Assembly (NCBI GenBank): GCA_034509495.1
Contig: CM067522.1
Span: 217,382-281,381 of the forward strand
Origin: Acestrorhynchus altus
Taxonomy: Eukaryota > Chordata > Actinopteri > Characiformes > Acestrorhynchidae
Direction of reading: 5' to 3'
Length of the DNA stretch: 64,000 bases
The notes under the pieces were generated by a model. That model worked only from the letters and a program-made list of their open reading frames with translations, had not been told where the DNA came from and did not search any database. Within the stretch, counting starts at the first letter, position 1, and each line of letters opens with the position of its first letter. A program made the position numbers and the translations under genes. Below, in pieces: positions 22,000 through 34,278 of the stretch.

Positions 22000-24740
22000 T
22001 CTCTCTCACTCTCTCTCTCTCTTTCTCTCTTTCTAACTGATAGTGAAACTGTGAGACTGATCAACAGTTACGGAAACGTTTAGTTACAGTTATTGTTGCA
22101 CAACGGGGGACACAGCAGATACTGTTAGCAGGGGGTCACATACTTTTACCCTCACAGACATGAAACACTGATCATCTTCATCAGTAAATCCATGAAAAAG
22201 TCTAAAATGTTTGTCTCGTTTGTTTGATTTCGTCCCTTAACTACCTTTAATCTGGTGAAGTTTTAATTTTATGAAGCTCCACATTGTGGTGTTTAAAGTG
22301 AACTTCAGCCTGTTTTGTTGAAAGATGTTGGATTGTTATGAGGATGTTTATGGAGGATGTTTATGGTTCTGACTGTAAATGTGTGTGATCATAACACAGG
22401 GTCACTTATCATAAACACGGAATAATCTGACCGGTGTTACAGGAACAGTGTTGAGAAGAGCAGAATTAACACATCATTAACAGCTGAAATCAGATAGAGC
22501 AGTGTGTGTGTGTGTGTGTGTGTGTGTTGAAGCTTCACTAGTTTCAAACTCCTGAACTTCTCCTGTTCATCTGTCTGGTAGAATACAATAATATTAACTA
22601 TATCTATGAAGGAGATGTTAAAGATTGTAACCACTAACGTCTGACCATCAGATCGGTCAGTAAAGGTCAGGGTAACTAAGATATGGAAATATGGAATCAT
22701 CCTCAAATCAGTGCTGGTCAGTTCTCATATCCCTCAGCCTCTAATAATGAAGCTGATAGATGGGTCCTGGGGTTGAGATGAACAGGCCTGGTCTGGGGAC
22801 ATGGAGAGCGTAGATCAGCTGATCTTCAGATCAAATGTATTGTTAAAAAGCAGGATCATTTAAAGCAGGGCTGTCAAACCTGGTCAGAAAGGGGTTTTCA
22901 ATCTAAACAACCAGCAGCAACAGCTGATTCCACTCAATCAGCCAATCTTCAGACAGCTGATCACACCAGCTTCTGTTTGGCTGGAATGAGAACCTGCAGC
23001 CACACCGGCCGTTTCTGACCATTACGGCCCAGTGTGACTTATTAATTCATTGATTTGTTTATTTATTTTATTTAGAAGTGTTCGTTAAATCTGTTCATTC
23101 AAACGTAATGTATTGATTCACTATTTATTCTGAAGACTAATCACTGTTTCTGTAACTGTAATCACAAATACAGAATCACTTCAAAGACCAAGTGTGCCAT
23201 TTATTTATTTATTTATTTATTTGTTTGTTTGTTTGTTTGTTTGTTTGTTATCAGGCTGTAAAGCAGTGTTCTCACCATAAATGATTGACTGTGATCCTTA
23301 AACTCCTGAAAATAAAAGCTGATGGTTGTAAATCTTAAGTGCGTTCATCTTTATTTTAAAGCACTTCAGCTGGAAATGTCTGTAGAAATGTCTGTAGAAA
23401 TGTTTGTAGAAATGTTTGTAGAAATGTCTGTAGAAATGTTTGTAGAAATGTCTGTGGAAATGTCTGTAGAAATGTTTGTAGAAATGTCTGTAGAAATGTC
23501 TGTAGAAATGTCTAGAAATGTCTGTAGAAATGTCTGTAGAAATGTTTGTAGAAATGTCTGTAGAAATGTCTGTAGAAATGTTTGTAGAAATGTCTGTAGA
23601 AATGTCTAGAAATATCTGTAGAAATGTCTGTAGAAATGTTTGTAGAAATGTCTGTGGAAATGTTTGTAGAAATGTCTGTAGAAATGTCTGTAGAAATGTC
23701 AAAGCGATGAAGCTCTGAACTCATTATCGAGAAGCAGATTCTAAAGTTTACATGTCTTTAAAAAAACATTAATATATTCAGACTTTTTTCATGTATAATG
23801 TGTTTGTCAGTCTAATATTGAACGAATGAATGTTGACTGATTAACTATCTAGAACCGGGTTTTGGTCCAAAGAACCTACAGTACTCTACAGGAATTAACC
23901 CGTGATTTATGTGGATACAGAAACAAACATGAATGTAGATTCATTTAAAGATGAATAAAGTAAGAAACGAGTTAAAAGTAAGAAATAGAGAGTAAATGTG
24001 ACAGAAATAACCGGTGGGTTCTGGGTCAGAGATGTGTCTGGAACAGGAGGCAGAAAGCCACAGAGAACACTTCACTACACAGAGAACAGTAACAACCAAA
24101 CTCAGTTTAACCCCATGGTTCACAAAATGAACAGACTGTGACACGTTTTTTATCCACACTGTCCATAACTATCGCTCAGCTCACTGAAGAGCACTCGTGA
24201 AGGAGGAACATACTTTAGAACGTTTCATGAGTAAGACTCTGAGAATTCTGAGAATAGACTGAACGGGGATTTCTTTCATGAGCATGTGAAAGTTCTGACG
24301 GTGAAGGTGAGGAGCTTCAGTCTCTTCACTAACCGACTGAAGAACACTTATGAGGAGCACAGTTTCAGATGAGCTGAATTCCTTGCTGATGAGAGTAAGT
24401 GCTGACTATGTTCTTGCTTTAGGAACGTGAACCATAAGAGTTCCTGCTCCAGACGGATTAGATCAGACTGTTCTGGATTAGATTACATGACATTAAACTC
24501 TTCACTGTCACTCCACGTGAAGGACATGCGTGGAAGTCTCACTCTGCACCATGCTGAGTGAAACGTGCTGTCCGACCCAGGGCATTGTGGGATTGGTTGT
24601 AGTCAAACAAACAAAACAATAAAAAACAAACGATAAACAAAACAAACAAAACCTCGTATTTGAACTCGGGCTGCAGGATGGGAGAAGGGAGATGAGACTT
24701 TCTGGACTTTCTCAGCCGATGAGTGTTCTCCTCAAACCAA
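22000..24740. other. Intergenic stretch between Ig genes A and B
   Basis: No exon found. It holds (GT)n at 22502-22527, TTTA/TTTG simple repeats at 23200-23250 and the 12-bp minisatellite described separately. Confidence 0.5.
23375..23702. repeat. 12-bp minisatellite (TGTCTGTAGAAA)n
   Basis: About 27 tandem copies of a 12-base unit with TCTG/TTTG variation and occasional 8-base units. Because 12 is a multiple of three, several frames on both strands stay open, but the encoded strings are trivial repeats. Confidence 0.95.
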
Positions 24741-24744
24741 AAGC

Positions 24745-27452
24745 ATGATGTCCTGGAGTGCTGCCTTTGTCCTGCTCATCCTGATCATCCCTACTGGTAA
24801 GTGTGATCTACCACTGATTTAGGATCTTCCTGATCTGCTGCTGGTGTTTCATCTTCACCCCAGTTTCTCTCTCTTAATTCCTCCTTCAGTTTCAGAAACA
24901 AATCCTGTGAAGACCAAGGCCATGGTCAAGCTCCATGCTTCGGCTGTTCTCAACTGCCGAGATGAGAGATGTTCTGGAGTAGCCAGGTGGACGGCGTTCC
25001 ACAAACCCAAAGATATACTGGCCGAATGCGATCAGACGTCATGCAGATCGATGGAGGGATATCAGATGATTCGAGATCAGTATCTGAAGGGGAATCTCTC
25101 TCTCATCATCATTAAAGCTGGATTTTCTAAAAGAGGCCGGTACCTGTGCGACTGTGACGGAACTGATGTCTGTGATCTACAGTTGGGGATCGAGCGTAAG
25201 TGTCTACCACAGACAGAATCAGACTGGTGAAAATGCTGTGATTTGATGGAGAATTGAACTCCATGAATGAATGTCCTGATTGTGTTTGTCTCCTCAGCCT
25301 TGAGGACTAAAGTTCTGATGAAGCCTGGTGGATCTCTGGTGATGAAGTTGGATGTATTGGAAACATTGGGGCTCATGTATCATGGAACAGAGGAAGCTGG
25401 AGGATCCAGTGTTCAGCTCTGTACAGTAGATGATCGCTCACTGAAGTGTAAATCTGAATACACTCAGAGGACATCACTTTCTTTAGAACTGAGAGGAATA
25501 ACGGAGTCGGATACCGGAGTTTATTCAATCCATGACACCAGGAACGATGAGGTCATTCATATCTACACACTGAACGTCAAAGGTACGAGTTTAGTGTTTT
25601 TTGAAACGGGTAGCCTCCAGTACATACTGGGTTCATCCAGTTTCTGTCCTACTCATTTTTATTGGTTTTGGATGGGATTGATGGGAGTTGTGGACCAGTC
25701 TCTGACCAGTATACACTACTAGATTACTCTCAGAGTCGGTCAGACTGAGTCTCTGACCAGTATACACTACTAGATTACTCTCAGAGTCGGTCAGACTGAG
25801 TCTCTGACCGGTATACACTACTAGATTACTCTCAGAGTCGGTCAGACCGAGTCTCTGACCGGTATACTCTACTAGATTACTCTCAGAGTCGGTCAGACCA
25901 AGTCTCTGACCAGTATACACTACTAGATTACTCTCAGAGTCGGTCAGACCGAGTCTCTGACCAGTATACGCTACCAGATTACTCTGAGTCGGGTCAGACC
26001 GAGTCTCTGACCAGTATACGCTACCAGATTACTCTCAGAGTCGGTCAGACTGAGTCTCTGACCAGTATACGCTACCAGATTACTCTCAGAGTCGGTCAGA
26101 CCGAGTCTCTGACCAGTATACACTACTAGATTACTCTGAGTCGGGTCAGACCGAGTCTCTGACCAGTATACGCTACCAGATTACTCTCAGAGTCGGTCAG
26201 ACCGAGTCTCTGACCAGTATACGCTACTAGATCACTCTCAGAGTCGGTCAGACCGAGTCTCTGACCAGTATACGCTACTTCATTACTCTCAGAGTTGGTC
26301 AGAGAGTCTGGACTAATATATTATGTATCCAGTAAGAATCCACTGGTACAGTCGTCCTGGCTGATGTGAGCTGTGAAGAATGGGGTTCTTAATCTGACTC
26401 TAGCAGGACAGCAGTGTTTATTCCTGGAACTGCTAAAGTATTGATCTGCACAGTGAGATTTTGCATCATGATATTGATAATGCTGTGATTTTTTTTTCAG
26501 ATGACTGTGATCCCAAAGCACAGCTTAAACCGAGTGACCTTAACGAAGGTCAGTCTGGTACGTATCACAGATGTACTGGTTACACGGCCTGTTCAGTCAA
26601 ATCATTTCTTTCATTTTTTCAGTGTAAATGATTTGGTTAATGTCTGAGGCAATTGCATTTGTTCTGCCTCAGAGGTAGAACTGCCTCCAGAACTGTTTTG
26701 AGTGGTGATTTGCACTTCTCATTCGCACGAGTGTGACCTGGCCTGGGCCTCCAGGGGTTCCTGGACTACAGCCTATTTTTAAAGATATTTAATAATTGTG
26801 ACTGCTGCTATGATTGGCTGATTAGTCAAGTACATGACTGATTAGTTGTACAGGTGTTCCCAGTTAAATGCTTGCTTTGTGTAAATATACCAGTCAGCCA
26901 TAACATTAACACCACTGCCAGGTGAAATTAAAGGCAGCAGGTTACCACACAGTGACAGGGTTTTGGGTCACAAGGCTCACTGATGCTCCTGGAGGTCCCA
27001 TCTCACAACGTCCAGGACTTAAAGGGTCTGCTATAACGTTAGCCTTCATGCACATACCAGAGCACACCTTCAGAGGTCTTGTGGAGTCCATGTGTTGATG
27101 GGTCAGAGCTCATTATGAGGCAGGTGGTATTAATGTTGTGGCTGATGGGATATATGGGTGTGTATTTATTTATTATTGCATTGACTTTCTTTTGTGGTTC
27201 TTTGTCTCTGTTGTAGATGAGCAGCCAGTTCCACACAGATACTGTGCTCCAGAGTGGGTGGTGGCAGTACTAGTGGTCACAAACATGGTACTCGTATTAG
27301 GAATGGTACTCAGCTGTCTGTGGAGACAGATTCAGTGTCTCCAGGGGGAATCAAAAAGGAATGGAGTTCAAAACTTCCAGAACGAACAGACTCATCACAG
27401 TTCAGAACGGGAGATGATGTGCATTTCCCCTAAAGACCAGGAGCAAGTCTGA
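24745..27452 (+). CDS. Two-Ig-domain receptor-like protein, gene B (with stalk exon and long tail)
   Basis: Exons 24745-24796, 24890-25195, 25298-25582, 26501-26557 and 27217-27452 join in phase 1 for 311 residues. The first gives a signal peptide (MMSWSAAFVLLILIIPT). Ig1 carries CSGVARW, TSCRSMEGYQMIRDQYL and a canonical RYLCDCD F-strand. Ig2 has LCTV...LKCKSEY and no canonical core cysteines. Exon 4 adds a 19-residue acidic stalk (DDCDPKAQLKPSD) found only in this member. The last exon gives a membrane span (WVVAVLVVTNMVLVLGMVL) and a tail of about 45 residues, rich in Gln/Glu/Lys, with no ITIM or ITAM tyrosine. Intron 3 holds a 620-bp minisatellite and intron 4 a small inverted-repeat transposon. 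Role on immune cells is inferred only from architecture. Confidence 0.85.
25690..26310. repeat. ~51-bp minisatellite array (second copy, intron of gene B)
   Basis: About 12 near-perfect copies of the same unit as 830-1812 (GTCTCTGACCAGTATAC ... AGTCGGTCAGACC). This array is cleaner than the first. Confidence 0.95.
26893..27150. mobile_element. Small inverted-repeat (MITE-like) element in intron 4 of gene B
   Basis: Left end CAGCCATAACATTAACACCA is matched by the complement of the right end, GGTGGTATTAATGTTGTGGC, about 250 bp apart. There is no coding capacity. A related end, CAGCCATAACATTATGAACA, occurs at 28569. The structure fits a Tc1/mariner-type non-autonomous element. Confidence 0.7.
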
Positions 27453-28650
27453 TAGACCTCCTGTTCCTGAGAGCTCTGTGAACTGGTCTGATCTGGTTTT
27501 GCTCAGCCTTAAAACACAGCACACACATGCCTTAACTGGACTGTTAACCTATCAGCCGAGATGTGAGGTGTAAATTGAGACCTGGGTGTCTGAGAGTGAG
27601 AAAACCAATGAGAAGGTATTACGTCACCTAAAGAATGAGCGTAGAGTGAGAAGAGAGGAGGACCCAGCACGCAGTCATGATGAAAGCCAGTGGAGTTTGC
27701 ATGGAGCAGATGTTGTGATGCAAACCACCAGCCAGAGATGAGCTATGGATGCTGATGGACACTACACTGGATGAGAAACTACACCGGAAGACATCAGCAT
27801 GGGATCACTGCAGTGGAGACTTTCATCTCCGCGCCCTGAAGATCCCGCTCAATTGACTTTAGGACAAACTAGGTTTGATGACTGTTACAATGGGGAATAC
27901 AACCCCAGAAGTTTCCCACTGGCAGGTGACTGATTGGACACTTGAGGTGTGGATGACCAGGAATAGCAGCACTTTACATCATATGCTTCTGGGACTACGA
28001 AAGACAAACTAGACATTGTAGGACAACCCTAGAATCTCCATCATTGGACACTCTCTGACTCCTGCAGCTGCTCAGGTAAGTTGCACCCATTTAACTGCTC
28101 TACCTCTCTTAAGAGAGCTGAACTTCTCACCTGCTCCAGTAAGAGGTTGGTAGACCTTCACACTGCACTGTAGTGGCACTAATAACAGCTTTAACTCATG
28201 AAGTTTGATGAAGGATGGTGGGTTTTCCAGCTGGGTAATTCTGCTCCTAACTGCAGATGGATCTGGAGGCTGGCTGGAGTTCCTGAGTTGGTTTTCCAGT
28301 TATTTCAATTTAGACACTGTCCACACCAGTAGTCATAGTAACAGTCAGATGGGTCCCCTGAATGCTTGTTTTTTCTGTAGGGGTTTAACACACATTGTCT
28401 GTGGAATGTCCCATGGTGAATTCCAAACAGGACCTCAGCTGGCTGAGAGACCACATGAACTTACTGCACAATCATAATGTTCAATGTGCAGCATGGTAAT
28501 GTAGTCACTGCACTGCACAGTTAAATATCTAAACAACATAAGCCAATAGACACTGATCAACCACTGATCAGCCATAACATTATGAACATCTCCTTATTTC
28601 TCCTCTCTGTCCGTCCTATCATCTCCTCTGATCACACAGGAGCTCTTTGT
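27453..28650. other. Intergenic stretch after Ig gene B
   Basis: No exon recognised. No AATAAA close to the gene B stop codon was seen, so its 3' end is undefined. Confidence 0.4.
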
Positions 28651-28654
28651 AGTT

Positions 28655-29065
28655 CTATAATTACAGACTGTAGTTCATCTTCAGTTAGTTCAAAATGCTG
28701 CAGCCAGAGTCCGACTAAACCCAGAACATCTGACCACATCAGTCCAATACTATCAGCGCTGGACTGACTGACGGTCAGATTCTGTATTGATTATTAAATT
28801 CTTTTACTTACAGATAAACCCGACACGGACTCGCTCCTGAATACTTACAGGATCTAATCCACCTTTATGAACATCACCATCACTCAGATCACAGGGAGCT
28901 GCTTCCTACTAGTTCCAGATTTCTGAAGACCTCAGCAGGGGACGAGCCTTTTCTCACAAAGACCCCCAGCTCTGGAATCACCTTCCAGATAATATTCAGG
29001 ACTCAGACACTGTCTCAGTCTTCAGGTCTCCACTGAAACTCACCTGTTCAGCAGCATTTGGTCAT
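28655..29065 (+). mobile_element. LINE (L2-like) ORF2 C-terminal fragment
   Basis: Decayed translation follows the L2-type order: MLQPESD.TQ..., HQSNTISALD, RF.ID..ILLL, a TGSCFLLVP segment, PPALES and DTVSVFRSPLKTH-like end. Stops and frameshifts interrupt it. It is a dead fragment. Confidence 0.6.
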
Positions 29066-29104
29066 TAATGTCTTAGCTTAGTTACAGGCTGCAGATCCAG
29101 GGGT

Positions 29105-29830
29105 TCATGGACATAGGGTTTTATGGTAAACTGGGATGTTGGTGCTGCCGTCTGACTCCTTCTCGCGATCACTCTGGTTTGTGACGGTGGAGCAGTTAGA
29201 CGCCAATGTTTCAGGATGCTCCCATGTTAATGTTCTTCTGGTTCTCTCCTTAGTTACGCTGTTATAGTCAGATCTGCCGGAGTCACTCGCCACACTCTGG
29301 TAATGTTTACGTTCTCTGTTCTCTTTTTAAATTTCAAACTAATTCATCTCTGTATCTTTTCCGAGTTAACGATGACCCACCAGCCAGAACTGATTAGGTC
29401 CAAACCCCAAGTTCTTCTGCCCCACCTGAGAAGGACTCCAAGCTCCCCTGATACATGTTTACATTGGCTCTCCACCTTCCACCTACTGGACCTGGACTAG
29501 TTTCCCACACTGCCATGGACTAGCTGCTCACCCACCATCACCAACTGTAGAAATCTACTGTTAATATTCTGTCCACCAGAGGATTAACATTACTTTAGTA
29601 CCCGAGTAATAGAACAGAGGTGTGGGGGTCCAGTGTCCCCTAACTGTGTATGAGTAGATTGACCAGAGGATGGTCCCGAGCCTGGTTCCTCCCAAGGTTT
29701 CTTCCTCCAGCTCTGAGGGAGTTTCTCCTGCACTGTTGCCATTTGGCTTGCTCACTAGGGGATCTGTGATCTATACTTTGTTCCTGTTTTAACATCTTGG
29801 ATGAGATTTTATTGATCACAGGGTTTACTG
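29105..29830. mobile_element. Dispersed repeat, inverted relative to the copy at 47750-48260
   Basis: Blocks such as GGAGTCACTCGC and GTTTCAGGATGCTCC reappear as complements at about 48110-48200. Both copies also share a segment describing (complement) TGTAGGGGACACTGGACCCC. The family is not named. Confidence 0.6.
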
Positions 29831-30285
29831 TTACACTACATTTACGCAGGTACACACACCGTTTACCATCACTGCCTGGTGTTGTGTAGAAGACTTAAAC
29901 ACAACACAAATGGCAAACTGGTGCTCTACACAACACACTGACGGCTATTCTTTATATCGTAACTGTAACTTTTAACTTGATCTTAATTCTTTTTATTTTT
30001 ACACATTTTGCTTTATTCTTTGTTTGATTTATTGCTTATTTAAAATAAATGTTTTTTTCTTGTCAAATCTATTATTCTATTCTTTTGCTTTATTTTTAAT
30101 TTATTGCTAAATTTACTGTTAAATAAATGCAGTTTTATTTAATGAGCAATGAGATCTTTTCACTGTCACTCATCTGAGTCATCCATCCACTTTCTAAATG
30201 TTTGTTCCTGAAAAGGGTCACAGGGGAACTCTGAGAGCAAGGGCAGGAAACAACCCTAGACAGGACAGTACTCCATCATCGGGCT

Positions 30286-30293
30286 CGCTCTCG

Positions 30294-30364
<71 letters not shown>

Positions 30365-30382
30365 TCACTCACTCACTCACTA
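30286..30382. repeat. (CT)n(CA)n(CTCA)n compound microsatellite
   Basis: Long CT run followed by CA and ACTC repeats. It generates a spurious Ser-Leu open frame. Confidence 0.95.
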
Positions 30383-31129
30383 AGGGCCGCTTTACAGTCA
30401 CCAATTCACCTACCGCACACGTCTTTAGACTGTGGGGGAAACCAGAGTACCCAGAGGAACATGGGGAGAACATGCAAACTCCACGCAGAAATTTCCCACC
30501 TGGGGATAAAACGACCTTCTTTGTCATCTCAGTCATTAGTCAGATCTTGCAGAATCAAGCAGTTCAGAAACCTCTCATCACACATGCTGGAGTGAGTTAC
30601 GGGCTGTGACCATTCATTTCATCACCAGTTATGTTTACAGGAAATGATACTGAAGAATAAAAGATCATTTCCCATAAAGGTGCTGGACTCACTGGAATCA
30701 CCCACACCCTCCACTCTGCCAGTAACTGCTTTACTTCATTAGATCTTACTTTAATCATTACACTTATTTAAAAGTCCACACTCCACACTGACCACCTCTG
30801 CTCTCCTGTCAGTGCTGACCCAAACACAGTACCTGGGCTCTTTAAGACAGAGACTGACATGGACATGATTTTTATAAGGAACAGTCCTAAGTTCTCATTT
30901 TTCTGAGCATTAACAGAAAAGTAAAAATCAGTCAAAGCCACCAAACACGGTGAGGGAGACTGTGCTGCTGTACACCACAGTAAGAGTCTTGTTTAGAGAC
31001 AGGCGAACAGCTCTGTGAGAGACAGAACTCCTGCTGCTCTCCCTCACCGTGTACGGTAGGGTTTTTACTTTTATGTGTAAGTAAATAAGGAATCATCAGC
31101 GAGTGTTTCTGCATCTTATTTCATTATTA

Positions 31130-31245
31130 TTCCACCACTAATCCCACCATAAACACCAGAGCAGGTTTACTGTCCCACCACTAACCCCACCATAAACACC
31201 AGAGCAGGTTTACTGTCCCACCACTAATCCCACCATAAACCCTAT
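31130..31245. repeat. ~55-bp tandem repeat
   Basis: Two full copies and a partial of a unit reading CCACCACTAATCCCACCATAAACACCAGAGCAGG..., with C/T differences. Confidence 0.8.
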
Positions 31246-31411
31246 GTTAAAAACACACCCCGCTCACAGACTCAGATTACAGATCTGTAAAGGTGAAAGT
31301 GACTTTGTACAGCCCCGATCTGCAGATGCTCTGCACAGGGGTTCTGAAGGAGCTTGATAGGTTCTGCAAAGAAGAATGGCAGAACCTTCCCAAAAACAGG
31401 TGCCCAGCTTG

Positions 31412-33830
31412 TAGAATAGAATAGAATAGAACTTTATTGATCCCTTGGGAGGGTTCCTTCAGGGAAATTAAGGTTCCAGTAGCAGCATAAGTACAGAAAG
31501 CAGAAGATAGGCAGAGAAAAACAAATAATTTAGTAGAAGTAAGCAGCACTATATAAATATAAAGAATATATAATATACAGACTATATTACAATATAAAAT
31601 ATAGATAATAGTGCAGCAGAAAAAAAAGAAGAGTCCTGTAGGAGAAAAAAGAGTCCTTTAGGAGGGTGTTTTGCACATTATTATTATTGCACTTGAAAAC
31701 TGTTTATTGCACAAAGAGTCCAGTGTGTTGTGGTGGTTGCAGGTTGCTGTTAGCTGTTGACTGTTGGTTCAGCTGGTTCAGATCCTACTCGTTCCCATCC
31801 TTAATCCTCCTGTTGTCCCTCCTCTCACCCAGAGAGGAGTTGTACAGTCTGATGGCGTGCGGGACAAAAGAGTTTTTAAGTCTATTGGTCCTGCACTTGG
31901 GAAGGAGCAGTTTCTCACTGAACAGGCTCCTCTGGTGGCTGATGACAGAGTGTAGAGGATGACTGGCGTTGTCCATAATGTCCAGCAGTTTTTTAGAGTC
32001 CTCTTCTCTGCCACCGACACCAAAGAGTCCAGCTTTGTGCCAACCACAGAGCCAGCCCGCCTGATCAGTTTATCCAGCCTGTGTGTAGAACAGGACACTG
32101 GCGACCACGGACTGATAAAACATCCACAGGTGTTTCCTGCAGATGTTGAAGGACCGTAGTCTCCTCAGAAAGTACAGCCTGCTCTGTCCTTTTCTGTACA
32201 GGTGGTCGATGTTACATGACCAATCCAACTTTCTGTCCAGCCACAGCCCGAGGAACTTGTAGGAGTCCACAGCCTCCACCTCATCTCCCTCGATCAGAAC
32301 TGGTTGTGACTTTGGTCTGGACGTCCCAAAGTCAATGACCAGCTCCTTGGTCTTTGAAATGTTGAGCTGCAGATAACTCCTGTGGCACCAGGCTGCAAAG
32401 TCCCTCACCAGGCTCCGATACTCCTCCTCACTGTCATCCCTGATGCACCCAACTATGGCTGTGTCATCAGCAAACTTCTGGATGTGACACAGATCTGAGT
32501 TGTAGCAGAAGTCTGCCGTGTACAGGGTGAAGAGAAGAGGGGTCAGCACTGTGCCCTGGGGTGCTCCGGTGCTGCTGATCACAGTGTCAGAGGTGATGTC
32601 CTTCAGCCTGACATACTGTGGCCTGTCAGTGAGGTAGCTGGATATCCAGGTGACCAGGCAGGGGTCCACTCGCATCCGGATCAGTTTGTCCTGAAGCATA
32701 AGGGGCTGGATGGTGTTGAAAGCACTTGAGAAGTCCAGAAACAGGATCCTCACTGTGCTGTTCCCCTTATCTAGGTGCGAGTGGGCTCGATGTAGCAGGT
32801 AGATGATTGCGTCTTCCACGCCAACACCTGCCCGGTACGCGAACTGTAGGTCATCCTGGGTGTGTTGCACCTGGGGTCTGAGGAGACAGAGGAAGAGCCG
32901 CTCTAGCGTCTTCATCAGATGGGAAGTTAGTGCCTCAGGCCGGAAGTCATTCAGGTCACTTGGCCGGTTCTTTTTTGGAACCGGAACAATGCATGATGTC
33001 TTCCAGAGGGTAGGCACTCTCCCCACCTGCAGGCTGAGGTTGAAGAGACGCTGGATTGGCTCAGCCAGTTCTGTAGCGCAGGCCTTCAGCAGTCGAGGAC
33101 ATACCTTGTCAGGCCCTGCTGCTTTCCTGGGTGTTCGCCTCAGGGTGTTGTGACTGCAACCTTGCCATAACAGAACATATATGCTCACATGCAGCGGCTG
33201 CGTCTGCTCTGGAGCCGATGTACACACAGACGGCGATCACGTGACTGAATTCAAGCGGGAACATAGTAGGGTCGGAGGCTAACAGCTCCAAATCCGGACA
33301 ACACAAGACCTTCTTAACAGTGATATGGCCAGGGTTACACCAGCGACTGTAGATGATCAGCCCCCCACCTTTGCTCTTCGCGCAGGCTTTGGTGTCTCTG
33401 TCGGCTCTCACGGTAGTGAAGCCCCGCAGGTCCACGTTAGCATCCGGTACGAGCTGGGTTAGCCATGTCTCTAAAGATTAACAAGCTGCTCTCTCTGTAA
33501 ATCCGCTGATTGTTGAGGGCAGACAGCTCGTCGATCTTGTTCGGCAGCGAGTTCACGTTCCCCATGATGATGGAGGGGACGGACGGTTTGCAGCGCCGCC
33601 GGTTGTCCGCTAGCTTAGCCTTTAGCTTAGCACCGGCCTTGCAGCCCCGGGCTCTCCTTCGCAGTTCCTCCGGGATCGGGTGTCGTATCCCGGCGTGTGC
33701 CTTTGTTCTCAGGGCCAGCAGCTCCTCTCTCGAATACGAGAGAAAACTGGCTCCTGGTTGCATCTTCGGGTTTGCAGATATCCATAGGATATATATCAGA
33801 ACACACTATGTCTTTTGAGAAGAGCAAGTG
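31412..33830 (-). mobile_element. L2-like LINE retrotransposon, 5' deleted and frame-broken
   Basis: Minus-strand element. 33763-33437 gives a GNVNSLPNKIDEL motif typical of the endonuclease start; 33435-33109 gives an internal endonuclease piece (GGGLIIYSR). An uninterrupted 385-codon frame at 33227-32070 encodes reverse transcriptase with RKAAGPDKV, FLDFSSAFNT, GAPQGTVLTPLLF and the catalytic FADD box. After 32070 the frame shifts; the continuation (LDKLIRRAGSVVGT) appears at 32098-31778. The 3' end near 31412 carries the fish L2-type tail motif, complement of TTTATTGATCCC, next to a GAATA simple repeat. Most of the endonuclease is missing, so the copy is immobile. Confidence 0.85.
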
Positions 33831-34278
33831 TGTGGAAAGGTGAAAAAGAAGTTAAAGGGGCTAAAGACTTCAACAAAGTATTGATCAAAGAACTCCAGGA
33901 GCAGAAGTCCTGAAGCCCAAAGGCGATATAAGGATGATGGCTCATCCTTTTTTTTTTTGCTTTGGTTTTCTACATGGATCATTTAAGTTTATTTTTTAAT
34001 TCCTTTGAAAGAGACCTTTAACTTGGCGTAAAGCAGCATCTACAGTGTTGTCTTCATTTTCGATCTCTAAGTATTTGCAGCTCTGAGTGTTTTATTTTCC
34101 GTGGAAAGCGGCTCCAAACGGCTCTTTGGGTGTTAAAGGTTGCCGACCCCTGATCTAGAGTCACAGCTTGCATTCAGTCCTTAAGCGCTCAGTCATGGGT
34201 CTGAGGACGGGTTGGTGATGGATGGTCACAGGCTGAGCTCAGCAAAGCTGAAGGTGTGTTTGTCTCTGTAGGTCAGCC

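Noticed and set aside
23298..23724. Long open frames on both strands over the 12-bp minisatellite
   Set aside because: The unit length is a multiple of three and lacks stops, so openness is an artefact of repetition.
32803..33818. Plus-strand frames over the LINE
   Set aside because: They are antisense shadows of the minus-strand reverse transcriptase and endonuclease remnants.
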